A stretch of 64,000 nt of DNA from Erythrobacter sp047872805 (GTDB lineage Bacteria; Pseudomonadota; Alphaproteobacteria; Sphingomonadales; Sphingomonadaceae). Below are positions 16,701-24,400 of the stretch, piece by piece (within the stretch, counting starts at the first letter, position 1; every line of letters begins with the position of its first letter). Position numbers and translations under genes: made by a program. Below the pieces are notes generated by a model. It did no database searches. It saw only the letters and a program-made list of their open reading frames with translations, and was not told where the DNA came from. The DNA lies in the NCBI RefSeq assembly GCF_047872805.1, contig NZ_JBLQUK010000013.1, positions 1-64,000 of the forward strand. The letters are read 5' to 3'.

Positions 16701-18410
16701 TTTGGCGGCCAAGTTGAGCTCATCCTCACCGATCCTAACCAACTTTCGCCCGATGTTGACATCGTTGATCTGACCTTGGCCGCCGACGCTATCGGTGCCT
16801 TTGACGATGCTGGCCCAACCAATCGTGCTGGGCAGTTCTCGATCAGCGCGGTCGCTGGCGAATTGAATGTGCAGAACCTAACCGCGACAGCAATCGGTGA
16901 TTCTCTTCCGGGAGAACAGGGTCCATCGTTCCTCTCCGCTGTTGGCGGGAGCATATTGGTCTCGGGTGAACTGTTCGTCGATGTGATCGATAATTTCAAC
17001 GTCACCACTGGCTTGGGTAGCATCATCGGCGGCCCGAGTGTAATCAATCCCTCGGCGAATATCAGCGTCACGTCACAAGGCACGATCTCGTTCTTCGGCG
17101 ACAATGATAATGTGATCGGCTTCGGCGGCGCCGAGATGGATCTGACTTCCCGCGATATTCAGATCAACAACGGCGCGCGTATTGGCGCATTTACGATGCG
17201 CCTGACATCGATCAACAGCGATGGGCCCGCTATCCTCGGAGGCGACAGCGGAACGGCTCCTCCGGCAACAGGCGAGGGTTATACTCTGAGCCAGGATGAA
17301 GCAGCGCGAATTGATGTGTCTGACTTCACTTTTTCGCAGGGCGTGCTGTTCGACAATTTGGTAAACGATCCTGACATCATCTTCCGTGATTTGACGATTA
17401 TCGGATCACTGGATGACGGCGTGTCGATTGCTAGAGCTGAGGTGGTCGGCAACGGAGGAATCATTCGCGTCGACGGCACGGTTGCAATGATCGGTGCAGG
17501 TGCAACTGATCGGTTTCAGCTGTTTGCAGGCGAGCGGATCGAGATTGCAACTCCGGGCGGTATCGGCTTAATCGACAATGAAGGTCTCCCATCTGGCAAT
17601 GTATTCCTTAGTTCCGACAACATCTGGATCGCCGATTCCAATCTGCTCGCCTTGCTGCGTGATGATCCGTTCTTTGTGGGCCGCAATGATCAGCTCGCTG
17701 TATCAGCACCCGGCAGTGATGACCCACTTGGTTTCCTGCGGAGCGGCACAGTTCAGCTGGAAATCGGGCAGTCATTGCTGGTGCGCAACACCGGTACACC
17801 TGAAGAACAGGGCGGCATTCTGGTCGGGGCCGGCGGCCTTTCGATCTTCCCCAATGAAGCCGCATCAGGAACCGGCGGGCTGGACGTCTTTGCCTATGGC
17901 GCGCGGATCGACGGAACCGGGGCGATCATCACCGGCGAATCGTTCTTCAACGAAGTCGATTTCAACAATAACAGCGGCAGCGGCGCGGCAACTTATACCG
18001 ATGAGTCGGAGTTCAATGACTGCGTGATCAATGCGGGTGAGTGCAACACTGCGGCCCCGCCACCGCCGCCACCACCGCCACCGCCGCCACCGCCGCCGCC
18101 ACCTCCGCCGCCGCCACCTCCGCCGCCACCTCCGCCGCCTCCACCTCCACCTCCACCTCCGCCGATTGAGGATGAGGGAGTTGCTGTGGTGAACAACCCG
18201 GCGGTCGTCGAAGCGGCAATCACATCTGTCCAGCCGGTGACGACCACCGAACAGGAGAGCAATGACGATTTCGGCATCGACTTCCCCGGACTGGTCGGAG
18301 AGCAGGAGTTGGAAGAGGAAACCGAAGTTGACGATCCGGTTGCAAGTGGCGGCGACAGTTCGCTCTACGGGGCAGGCAACACTGGCAACGTTGAAATAGA
18401 GGGCAATTGA
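10701..18410 (+). CDS. giant TpsA filamentous-haemagglutinin-like exoprotein
   Basis: A 2569-residue secreted protein. Residues 1-33 are a signal peptide ending AQAQA. A TPS (haemagglutinin N-terminal) domain covers about 35-330, with SPSGIFVGGSAVFDVGNLILTT in the place of the usual NPNGI region. About 1900 residues of glycine-rich beta-helix-like repeats follow, including a tandem duplication of about 445 residues (535-982 and 983-1429). Then come a less repetitive part, 36 consecutive prolines (2453-2488) and an acidic 81-residue tail. It should be exported through the TpsB pore and form a surface fibre or adhesin. It is sandwiched between the transporter gene (1-base gap) and the CHAT gene (1-base gap), so all are cotranscribed. 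Confidence 0.9.
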   Translation: MAHLNQNRSKLLLGSGAAALAMGLVMAPERAQAQAFQASEVIVSGNATRILGSNTETILVESPTAVIEWTPDEDGLGNALDFLPNGNTATFQNGSIVNDFAVLNIVLPAANGNVTVFNGTVISQLIDLGTGAATPGGTVAFYSPSGIFVGGSAVFDVGNLILTTLDPDLASFDDFALNGGQLQLTSLDPLGANIVIAPGAQIVASAENSYFAVVSAEIQMFGTANINGSHAYVAGEAVNITVSNGLFDIQIPVGSTSPTPIVLGGDVGGPSSTGVTGDNHLIYAVARAETDPISMLFSGNLGFDTAASAGIVNGEIILSANYNVSGRTVDGGSITDGNNAIFNADSALTDIAGSIFIEDFTSTSSILAIANEEVQVAAVNGPSSIDGNLIMVGRNFAELTASNGQVFDISGNVFVSSDDFGAVGFDLTSADLDVTGGQAFVDAFDLGILNIGGDVLVSASGIAGADIGGGTGISGQANGGRATIASNGGTLTIAGTAQAVANASGAPIGQDFVFGNTFTAGTADMFTTEGGAIIVDGDVSLEANAFGVNGSTTLDSVASDTFGGLALLNALGNSSITLNGNFTASAGANAGFANTADFPGGLADGGRADIFIDAAGTISVADNVILLSQARGGTNQAGQGGGAQGGTARVFLPNGGTFTVGGDFSAAANGFGGNGVSGGDAFGGAAGAQVLSGLIGIQGNASAFTDSLGGNAVSGFGGDGGDGVGGNSFFQADGTLTAVATMNIGGDATVNSSGTGGAGGAGDGSDFAPGNGGDGTGGQIGVPNQADPNFGSGAFVLAGGDNGNLSIGGLTSVDNFGIGGDGGFGGFNQGGGDGGIGTGGTAQAGMTFLGNDGSVAAGTASFGDVIIFANGEGGNGGFGGSTGDPRGDGGDGNGFGAFFTARVGTVTAGQVDINADGAGGLGHVAGAGNGGAAQLLGGAGATANIAGLQAFAIGRGGSGQVLGGASTGGLVALGFVDGLTLNVNGSVLLDAGAFGGFSSGGAGGDGIGGMVDITMLDDISELDVLGNLTARASGAGGNGNTPNAGAQGDGGSAVINIEGLSGVNVDGILSVSAEGIGGNNQSGIGGLATGGDARLRVLTGGSITVGNGFNASAVALGGDGTGGGAAFGGVAGAQALVGLIDIQGSAFVSASANAGSSTSVFDSGDGGFAQGGTAILDALGSQTETGTMNIGGNVTLLANATGGNGGGGTSDFLPGRGGDAQAGEANTVNQANENFFGGARLFAGGDNGDLSIGGTSLLNAVGTGGIGGTGDIGQAGGDGGNGLGGSTLAGIGLTPSTDGSVGAGTADFADLILISDGRGGAGGSGGETTDPFGNGGNGTGFRALISGAVGDLTANSVTTVSNGIGGDGAIGGIGTGGQRSGIFTSSDGTVTINGFSGFALGIGGVGLNGIGGDGIGGQAFMGFQGGTTLVNGDITVDATGTGGESQNGDGANGIGGTADIAVFTAVPGSGTVTGNASVIANGVGGAASTGATGGNGTGGEAFVQAQAGGSVTIGSGLIVASGQGGSGVDANGGVGLGGFAEIFSFDTGSVVTVQRGTPFGLPGSSTLSQGASLLSATGVGGVTTGGLGIGGAGIGGEAVVSAQNGGTITLPADPANDPNGSFNRINARGIGGGSSVDGGAGGVGTGGLGLINADAGTISMGATVFSVFGQGGFGLTVDENIDGGDGIGGERVVEVRNGGVITAELTGGVSAGIGGDATGTGTGGDGIGGTNSVIVEGSTLNLVGRSIFVDQAFGGAGATGGNASGGDVTFNVLGGTINMSANAEGVSELSIGGTNFGGLGVSQGGDAEGSAVSVSIAESTVSGGTLFVSSAANGGDASDPNGNGGDAVGGSLLFSAVDSEMFFVGQNMISAAGTGGAGFNGGTGRGGFANVSISQTTLIIGDDLNFGGLTITTDGKGGIGQSVEGDAFGGNTTLFTDDGIIDGDDIIVSANAFAGTDMSTVAGGFAFGGDVTVQFDTDSVVDLDALSLLAQGVSSIAGETFGGQVELILTDPNQLSPDVDIVDLTLAADAIGAFDDAGPTNRAGQFSISAVAGELNVQNLTATAIGDSLPGEQGPSFLSAVGGSILVSGELFVDVIDNFNVTTGLGSIIGGPSVINPSANISVTSQGTISFFGDNDNVIGFGGAEMDLTSRDIQINNGARIGAFTMRLTSINSDGPAILGGDSGTAPPATGEGYTLSQDEAARIDVSDFTFSQGVLFDNLVNDPDIIFRDLTIIGSLDDGVSIARAEVVGNGGIIRVDGTVAMIGAGATDRFQLFAGERIEIATPGGIGLIDNEGLPSGNVFLSSDNIWIADSNLLALLRDDPFFVGRNDQLAVSAPGSDDPLGFLRSGTVQLEIGQSLLVRNTGTPEEQGGILVGAGGLSIFPNEAASGTGGLDVFAYGARIDGTGAIITGESFFNEVDFNNNSGSGAATYTDESEFNDCVINAGECNTAAPPPPPPPPPPPPPPPPPPPPPPPPPPPPPPPPPPPPIEDEGVAVVNNPAVVEAAITSVQPVTTTEQESNDDFGIDFPGLVGEQELEEETEVDDPVASGGDSSLYGAGNTGNVEIEGN
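12303..13646 (+). repeat. first copy of ~1.34-kb tandem repeat inside the TpsA gene
   Basis: The protein segment from VDGDVSLEANAFG onward recurs about 445 residues later. Landmarks TVGGDFSAA/TVGNGFNAS, GLIGIQG/GLIDIQG and AGGDNGNLSIGG/AGGDNGDLSIGG are separated by exactly 1335 bases, and others by 1338-1344, so small indels have accumulated. The copies are clearly diverged in DNA. Confidence 0.75.
13647..14987 (+). repeat. second copy of ~1.34-kb tandem repeat inside the TpsA gene
   Basis: This copy runs from VNGSVLLDAGAFGG to the next equivalent start, VNGDITVDATGTGG, at 14988. A shorter and more degenerate third copy seems to follow to about 15.3 kb (TGGEAFVQAQAGGSVTIG matches the TISV/ITVG segment of the other copies). 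Confidence 0.7.
18057..18164 (+). repeat. 36-codon proline tract in the TpsA gene
   Basis: Thirty-six consecutive proline codons made of an irregular mix of CCG, CCA and CCT. The mixed codons mean the tract is not a pure trinucleotide microsatellite. In the protein it separates the repeat body from the acidic C-terminal tail, similar in position to the proline-rich region of other haemagglutinin-like exoproteins. Confidence 0.9.
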
Positions 18411-18411
18411 C

Positions 18412-21400
18412 ATGACAGCCAAGCCATTGAAATCGCTCCTTTCGATTTGCACCTTTGCAGCTGTTGGGATGGCCGCCATGTGGGCCGCCCCGAACACTGC
18501 GCAGATGGCGCAGCAACGTTCGATCAGCCTGCGGGACACTTTCCCGGTAGGTTCGAATGGATTGTGCGAAGCACAAATTCAGGCACCAGAGGCAGGTGCG
18601 GGATTGTTTGACCGCAAATACACAATCCTGTGCCGCGATGCGGCAGCATCGATAGGGACGATGTGGGTTGTTCGCGGGCGAGAGGCAGATTCTGCGGCGG
18701 CGCGCTTTGTTGGCCCCGATGCCAGCTGCACGGAGCGGCAAGGCGCGGAAATGCCGATCGGGCTCAAAGACGGGAAACGCCTGATTTGCACCCGCGAAGG
18801 AAGCATAATTCGCACCGAATTGCTGGTCGGCGAGGTCGGCAACCGCACCTATGCGGCGACCGGTCTGTCAGCCTATGGCAAAGCGCTTGAACTCGGCGTT
18901 GCATCTCTGGCGACCGATCAGATCGTGCCCGGTACGGTCGACATTCCGCTCACCCAGACAACAGATTCGCTCGCTTTTGTGCGCCAGCAGGCTGAGGCGA
19001 TTACCGCGGATCAGGCACTGGTGGAGGCCTATCGCAGGGCGAATAGCGGCGAATTTGCAGAAGCTGCGGAATTCTTTGCTGCTTCCGCAGCGACATTGAC
19101 CGGCAACAGCGAAGTCGAAGCGCGCCTAAACGAAGGCTTGCTGCAATCCAACATTGGCAATTTTGCCGAGGCCCAGCGGCGTTTTTCACAGACCCGCCAG
19201 GGTGCGGCCACAAGTCCAGTGCTTTCTCGGTTGCAACGCAATTACGAAGCGATCGACGCACTCAATCGCGGGGAGCCGCAGCAGGCGATCTCAATCCTTA
19301 ATGCCCCGCTGGGCACCGAATTTAACGATACGAGCGCGCTGCGCAGCCTGCAAATCGGACCAGCCATGGCCCAGCGGCTGTCTGCCGAGAGTGAGTCGGT
19401 GGCAAGTTCAGGCATTTCGATGACGCTAACTGCCCTCGAGCGGGCGCAATTGCTCGATGGACAGGCAGAATTTCTGCGGGCCACGGGCCAGCGGCTGCTG
19501 GGCAACAATGCCGAAGCGCGAGCCAGCATGACGCGCGCCAATGCCACGCTGGCCGAAGTTCGCGGTGGCCGTGTGCTTTCGATTGTCTGGCTGCGCGCGC
19601 AGGTTCTGGGCGAGCTTGCTGAATTGTCTGAAATTGCAGGGCAAACTGCTGAAGCAGAGCAACTGCACCAGAGCGGCATCGCACTGCTGCGGGCGGCGTA
19701 TCCAGATTCTCCGGCGCTCTACAGCGCGCAGGCGCAGCTTGCCGGACTCTTCTCGCGCACTGGCCGCACTGGGGAGGCGATTGAGCTCTACCGCAAAATT
19801 GTGGCTGAGGCAGAAGGACGTCCCGCACCCTCGCTGCGCAGTTACATGTCCAATTACTTTGGCCTGTTGCTGCAAGACGGGGCCAGCGCTGCGGCGGCCA
19901 ATGATATTTTCTCGGCCAGCCAATTGTTGCTTCGTCCGGGTCTGGCGCAGACCCAAGCGGTGCTTGCCCGCGAGCTTTCCGGCGGCAGCGATGAGGCATC
20001 TGCATTGTTCCGACGCAGCGTGAATTTGGGTCGCTCGATTGAACAGATGCGCGGATCAATTGTCCAGATCGAAGGCGAAGTTGCCATCAACCCACAAGCC
20101 GAGGTGGTTCTGGCTGAGCGTCAGCAGCGGCTCGAGGCGTTGCTAGAACAACAGGCGGAAGTGCTTCAAAAACTAGCTGAATACCCGCGGTTCCGCGCGG
20201 TATCGGGTAGCGCCATCGACCTTGCCGGAATGCAATCTATCCTGCGCGATGACGAAGCCTATGTAAAAATGATCGCGCTCGATAATGAAGCTTTCATGGT
20301 CTATATCACGCCCGGCGAAGCGCTGGCGTATAAGGTCAACGGTACACCGGAAGAGCTGGAGCAGATTGTTGCGGGCATTCGGGAAAGCATCGCTGTAGCA
20401 GACGGCGGCCAAGTCCTGACATTCCCCTTCGATCTCGCCGCCTCGCGTGACCTTTATGTTCGTCTGTTTGAACCGGTTGCGGATCGTTTGACCACCCGCC
20501 GCCACATTGTGTTTGAACCCGATGGCGCCATGCTCAAGCTTCCTATCAACCTGTTGGTAACCGATAATGCCAGCCTCGAACGTTATCAGGCGCAGCTTGC
20601 AACGCCCGAGGGCGATGATTACGACTTCCGCGGTGTGGCATGGCTGGGGCGTGGATCGCAGATCAGCACTTCGGTTGCCCCGACTGCGTTCCGCGATGTT
20701 CGGGCCGCCCCGGCGAGCTCTGCTAGCAAATCCTACCTTGGGTTGGGCGAAAACACTCCAATTGGCGATGGCCCGGTTGGCACGGCTTCGACCCGTTCCG
20801 CGCTTGCCGGCGGCGAAAACTGTTTGTGGTCGGAGAATATCTGGTCAAACCCGATCAAGTCCGATGAATTGTATGATGCAGCTTCGCGGTTTGGCGGCGC
20901 ACAGGCTGGAGCAACGACTGTCCTGACCCAGACGGGCTTTACTGACACGGCGATTAAGGCGCGCGAGGATTTGGCCGAATACCGTATCCTCCACTTTGCG
21001 ACGCATGGTCTGGTAACAGCTCCCCAGCCTGAGTGCCCGCCGCGCCCGGCACTGCTGACTTCGTTTGGCGGTGAGGATTCCGACGGTCTGCTCAGCTTTG
21101 CAGAAATCTTTGCTCTGCGGATCGATGCCGACCTGGTAATCCTTTCGGCCTGTGACACAGCGGGCAGTGCGACTGTAGGTGCCACGCTTGAAGCGGGGAT
21201 CACGTCGGGCGGCGATTTCGCGCTGGACGGTCTGGTTCGCGCCTTTGTCGGGGCAGGGGGGCGCACTGTGCTGGCGAGTCATTGGCCCGTGCCGGACGAT
21301 TTTGACGCGACCAAGCGATTGATTGGCGGATTGTTCGAAGAGGCCGATAGCGAGACAGCTGGCGCGCTGCGCCGCTCGCAGCTTGAACTGATGGACGACC

Positions 21401-21474
21401 TCAACACCTCACACCCGTTCTATTGGTCAGCGTTTGCAGTTGTCGGCGATGGATCGGTGAAAGTTACCCGCTGA
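18412..21474 (+). CDS. exported TPR protein with CHAT (caspase-like) peptidase domain
   Basis: A 1020-residue protein with an N-terminal signal sequence (SLLSICTFAAVGMAAMWAAPNTAQ), a middle part of tetratricopeptide-like helices (about 200-560; VEAYRRANSGEFAEAAEFFAASA, LNEGLLQSNIGNFAEAQRRFSQ) and a C-terminal CHAT domain (about 600-1020). The predicted catalytic pair is intact: His865 in ILHFATHGL and Cys914 in VILSACDTAGSA, with GAGGRTVLASHWPVPD and HPFYWSAFAVVG following. CHAT domains are clan CD cysteine peptidases. Here the enzyme should act in the periplasm, not the cytoplasm. The gene starts one base after the TpsA stop, with GAGGG upstream. Processing of the TpsA protein or of an envelope sensor is an inference. 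Confidence 0.9.
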   Translation: MTAKPLKSLLSICTFAAVGMAAMWAAPNTAQMAQQRSISLRDTFPVGSNGLCEAQIQAPEAGAGLFDRKYTILCRDAAASIGTMWVVRGREADSAAARFVGPDASCTERQGAEMPIGLKDGKRLICTREGSIIRTELLVGEVGNRTYAATGLSAYGKALELGVASLATDQIVPGTVDIPLTQTTDSLAFVRQQAEAITADQALVEAYRRANSGEFAEAAEFFAASAATLTGNSEVEARLNEGLLQSNIGNFAEAQRRFSQTRQGAATSPVLSRLQRNYEAIDALNRGEPQQAISILNAPLGTEFNDTSALRSLQIGPAMAQRLSAESESVASSGISMTLTALERAQLLDGQAEFLRATGQRLLGNNAEARASMTRANATLAEVRGGRVLSIVWLRAQVLGELAELSEIAGQTAEAEQLHQSGIALLRAAYPDSPALYSAQAQLAGLFSRTGRTGEAIELYRKIVAEAEGRPAPSLRSYMSNYFGLLLQDGASAAAANDIFSASQLLLRPGLAQTQAVLARELSGGSDEASALFRRSVNLGRSIEQMRGSIVQIEGEVAINPQAEVVLAERQQRLEALLEQQAEVLQKLAEYPRFRAVSGSAIDLAGMQSILRDDEAYVKMIALDNEAFMVYITPGEALAYKVNGTPEELEQIVAGIRESIAVADGGQVLTFPFDLAASRDLYVRLFEPVADRLTTRRHIVFEPDGAMLKLPINLLVTDNASLERYQAQLATPEGDDYDFRGVAWLGRGSQISTSVAPTAFRDVRAAPASSASKSYLGLGENTPIGDGPVGTASTRSALAGGENCLWSENIWSNPIKSDELYDAASRFGGAQAGATTVLTQTGFTDTAIKAREDLAEYRILHFATHGLVTAPQPECPPRPALLTSFGGEDSDGLLSFAEIFALRIDADLVILSACDTAGSATVGATLEAGITSGGDFALDGLVRAFVGAGGRTVLASHWPVPDDFDATKRLIGGLFEEADSETAGALRRSQLELMDDLNTSHPFYWSAFAVVGDGSVKVTR

Positions 21475-21552
21475 TCGCATCCTCCTCAACCAATCCCGCT
21501 TGCGTAGAGCCGTGAAAGCGGCTTTGGTCGCGGCTTGCGGGGGGATGGGAAA

Positions 21553-23655
21553 ATGCCTGACGAATCGACAAAGAGGAAGAAAGGCAGCCTGCTTGCTCGC
21601 GGGTGGCGCAGTGTGCGTGAAGCTGGAAAAATTCAGCTAGCGGCCACCTGCTTTATGCTGCTCCTCGCGTTGTTCATCGCCCGGTTCAGCTGGGTCTTGC
21701 CCGGTGGTGGAGAGCCGACGCCGCTGACCAACGATGCCGAACGTGCGCTGTATGACACGCGCGCCTATCTCGCCGCCGATCTCGTAGAACAGGACGACCG
21801 CATCGTGCTCGTCGTTTATGACGATCAGGCGCTCATCAATCTTGAGCAACGGTCGCCTTTGCCGCGCGATGCGCTGGCAGAGGCGCTGGCCAATCTCGAT
21901 CAGATGGGCGCAAAGGCGATCGGGATCGATATTCTTTTCGACCAACCGCAATCCGACGATGCGCTGCTGATCGAAACCTTGCGCAATATGCAGACGCCCA
22001 CGGCGGTCGGCTATGCCAATGTTGCCACCAATGCGAGCGACATTGTCTATGAACAACAGGTCTTCCTTGAAGAATTCATGGCACAACTGGAGGGCAGCAA
22101 TGCGCGTCCGGCCAGCATTCGGCTCGACAACACCTTTGGCGCAACCCGGATCTGGCCGACGATTGAGCCGGGTCTACCTCCCTTGCTGGGCCGCGCCATG
22201 CTTGAGGATGCAGGCGGTCCGGTTGAGCCATTCGAAGGCTATGAAGGCTCGATTGAATACCGCCGTGCGCTTCGCGCCGGGCTGGAAGAAGGGGCTGAAA
22301 CCGACAACACCGAGCAGGCCAATATTGAAGAGCCGCTATTCCAGTCGCTTTCAATCGAGCTGTTCCTCGACCTTGATCCAGCTGTCGCCGAATTCGTCGC
22401 GCAAGAGATCGCGGGCAAATATGTCCTGATCGGCGGGGACATTGTTGATTATGACCGGGTCGAGACATCTTTTACCTCGTGGACCGGGTTTGAACCGGCG
22501 GGGCTGTCTGTGCATGGTGAAATCATTGCGCAGATGCTCGACGGAAAGGTTATGCCCGCGATCCCGGTTTGGATGTTGTGGGCGATGGCGGTGCTGGTCG
22601 TTGCCACTGCGATGTTGACAGCGCTGCTGGAATGGCCCGCTCCCAAGCTCGTTCCGCTGCTGTTGTTGTTGTTCGCGATGTTTGTCGGTATTCCATTCGT
22701 GCTCCATTTCCAGGGTATCGATACTTATGGCCTGCCTGCCGTGGGTTGGCTGGTTGCCTGGATCATCGCCTTCACCGCCGTTACCGCCGCTGCCCGGTCT
22801 GCCGGAGCTGCGCAGCGCAGCTTTGCGCAAGGGGCGCTGGGCAAATACATTCCGCGCGACATCGCACAGCAGATTATCGACAATCCCGATCTGCTTTCGC
22901 TCGGCGGGGAAAAGCGCGAGATCTTCGTACTGTTCAGCGACCTCGAAGGCTTCACCAAGATGAGCCACGCGATCGAGCCGGAAATGGTCGCCAAACTCCT
23001 CAACCGATATCTCGAAATGCTCAGCCAAGTGGTGCTGGACAATGGCGGGGTGATCGACAAATTCGTGGGCGACGCCGTGGTTGCGTTTTGGGGTGCTCCG
23101 ATCTCACGGCCCGATGACGCGGAGCGCGCGACCAAGGCGGGATATGAGATGTGGCAAGCGGGCGAAGATTTCCGCAATGAAGTCGCCGCGATGGATCCCG
23201 ACCTTCCAAAAATCGGCAAGACCCGCGTGGGCCTGCATTTCGGTGAAGCGGTCATTGGCAATTTTGGCGGCGACACGCGCATCCAATACACCGCCTTGGG
23301 CGATAGCATGAACACGGCCGCGCGGCTGGAAGCGGCCAACAAGGCGCTGGATTCGAGCGTTACGGCAAGCCGCGAATTCATCGAAAAATCCTCTCCTGAC
23401 TGGTGGGTGCCGATGGGGCGGATCGTCCTGCGTGGCAGGGCACAGCCGGTGGATATTTATCAGCCGAGGCCTGACTTGCCGCCAGGACACCGGGCCAAAC
23501 TTGTCGAGGCCGCTCAGCTTAGCGAAAGCAATCATGACGTAGCGATACAATTAATCGACGCGGTTGCTGCTATGCATCCCGACGATCAGGCGCTACGTAA
23601 CTACGGCAGTCGCATTCGAAATTTGAATGATGGGGGAGCATATGTTCTCGGATAA
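21553..23655 (+). CDS. CHASE2-domain class III adenylate cyclase
   Basis: A 700-residue membrane protein: one N-terminal helix (about 30-48), a periplasmic CHASE2 domain (about 60-335), three membrane helices (about 340-410) and a cytoplasmic cyclase domain (about 445-640). Catalytic residues are complete: metal aspartates D463 (LFSDLEGF) and D507 (KFVGDAVVAFWG), adenine-specifying pair K503 and D584, and transition-state N587 and R591 (LGDSMNTAARLEAAN). The Lys/Asp pair indicates ATP, not GTP, as substrate. It follows the CHAT gene by about 80 bases and overlaps the next gene by 14. An upstream TTG at 21535 is possible; ATG 21553 has a G-rich ribosome-binding site. Confidence 0.92.
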   Translation: MPDESTKRKKGSLLARGWRSVREAGKIQLAATCFMLLLALFIARFSWVLPGGGEPTPLTNDAERALYDTRAYLAADLVEQDDRIVLVVYDDQALINLEQRSPLPRDALAEALANLDQMGAKAIGIDILFDQPQSDDALLIETLRNMQTPTAVGYANVATNASDIVYEQQVFLEEFMAQLEGSNARPASIRLDNTFGATRIWPTIEPGLPPLLGRAMLEDAGGPVEPFEGYEGSIEYRRALRAGLEEGAETDNTEQANIEEPLFQSLSIELFLDLDPAVAEFVAQEIAGKYVLIGGDIVDYDRVETSFTSWTGFEPAGLSVHGEIIAQMLDGKVMPAIPVWMLWAMAVLVVATAMLTALLEWPAPKLVPLLLLLFAMFVGIPFVLHFQGIDTYGLPAVGWLVAWIIAFTAVTAAARSAGAAQRSFAQGALGKYIPRDIAQQIIDNPDLLSLGGEKREIFVLFSDLEGFTKMSHAIEPEMVAKLLNRYLEMLSQVVLDNGGVIDKFVGDAVVAFWGAPISRPDDAERATKAGYEMWQAGEDFRNEVAAMDPDLPKIGKTRVGLHFGEAVIGNFGGDTRIQYTALGDSMNTAARLEAANKALDSSVTASREFIEKSSPDWWVPMGRIVLRGRAQPVDIYQPRPDLPPGHRAKLVEAAQLSESNHDVAIQLIDAVAAMHPDDQALRNYGSRIRNLNDGGAYVLG

Positions 23656-24400
23656 ATTGAAGACCCGCCTCGCGGGGATCGCGCTCTCAGGAGCAATGAT
23701 GGCAATTCCCGCCGCGGCCTTTGCCGGGGTGGTTGTGAAGTCCTCTGGTCCATCGGCCGGAGATTTTCCGGTCGGTCGGCAGGTCAATGATGCTGCCAGC
23801 ATCACCCTGCGTGCAGGGGACAAGATCACGGTGCTGACCGATGATGGAACCCGCGTCATGCAGGGTCCCGGAACCTTCCGCGTTGGCGAAGGCGCGACGC
23901 AGACGCGCGCGCGCTTTTCCAATCTGACCCGCCGCAATGCCGCGCGCCAGGTGCGCACCGGAGCCGTGCGCGGCACCGGAGACGGCGTCGCCCGCAATCC
24001 CAACCTTTGGTTCGTCAATGTTGCGGCATCGGGCACAATGTGTCTGTATGATCTGGATGCGGTGCGTCTGTGGCGTCCCGATGCGGCCAGTGCACAGACT
24101 TTCAAGATCACCGATCAGGCAACCAATGCCTCGGTCGACGTGGCCTTTGTCGAAACGGAGGCGGTTCGCGCGCTCGATCCTCAAGGTTTGATGCTTTCGA
24201 ACGGTGGAAGCTACACGATCACAGCACCGGCTCCCGCTGAAGGCGCGGGTGAGGACGGAGCTTCCTCGGTCAATGTCAAATTTGTGGCGCTGACCGAAGA
24301 ATATGCCGCACCTGATCAGCTCGCGCAGGCGCTGATCTCGAACGGCTGCACCTCGCAGCTTGGCCTGTTGGCCGACACGCTTGAGGCGTCCGCTCAATAA
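23642..24400 (+). CDS. exported protein of unknown function, last gene of the secretion operon
   Basis: A 252-residue protein with a signal peptide (LAGIALSGAMMAIPAAAFA). The first half (VGRQVNDAASITLRAGDKITVLTDDGTRVMQGPGTFRVGEG) is beta-rich and recalls a FecR/SH3-like fold. The second half contains two cysteines (C in GTMCLYD and NGCTSQLG) that could form a disulphide. GGGGGAG stands just before ATG 23642, inside the end of the cyclase gene, so the two are coupled. I do not recognise a named family. Position suggests a periplasmic partner or ligand carrier for the CHASE2 cyclase, parallel to the FecR protein near the CHASE2 phosphatase. Confidence 0.8.
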   Translation: MFSDKLKTRLAGIALSGAMMAIPAAAFAGVVVKSSGPSAGDFPVGRQVNDAASITLRAGDKITVLTDDGTRVMQGPGTFRVGEGATQTRARFSNLTRRNAARQVRTGAVRGTGDGVARNPNLWFVNVAASGTMCLYDLDAVRLWRPDAASAQTFKITDQATNASVDVAFVETEAVRALDPQGLMLSNGGSYTITAPAPAEGAGEDGASSVNVKFVALTEEYAAPDQLAQALISNGCTSQLGLLADTLEASAQ

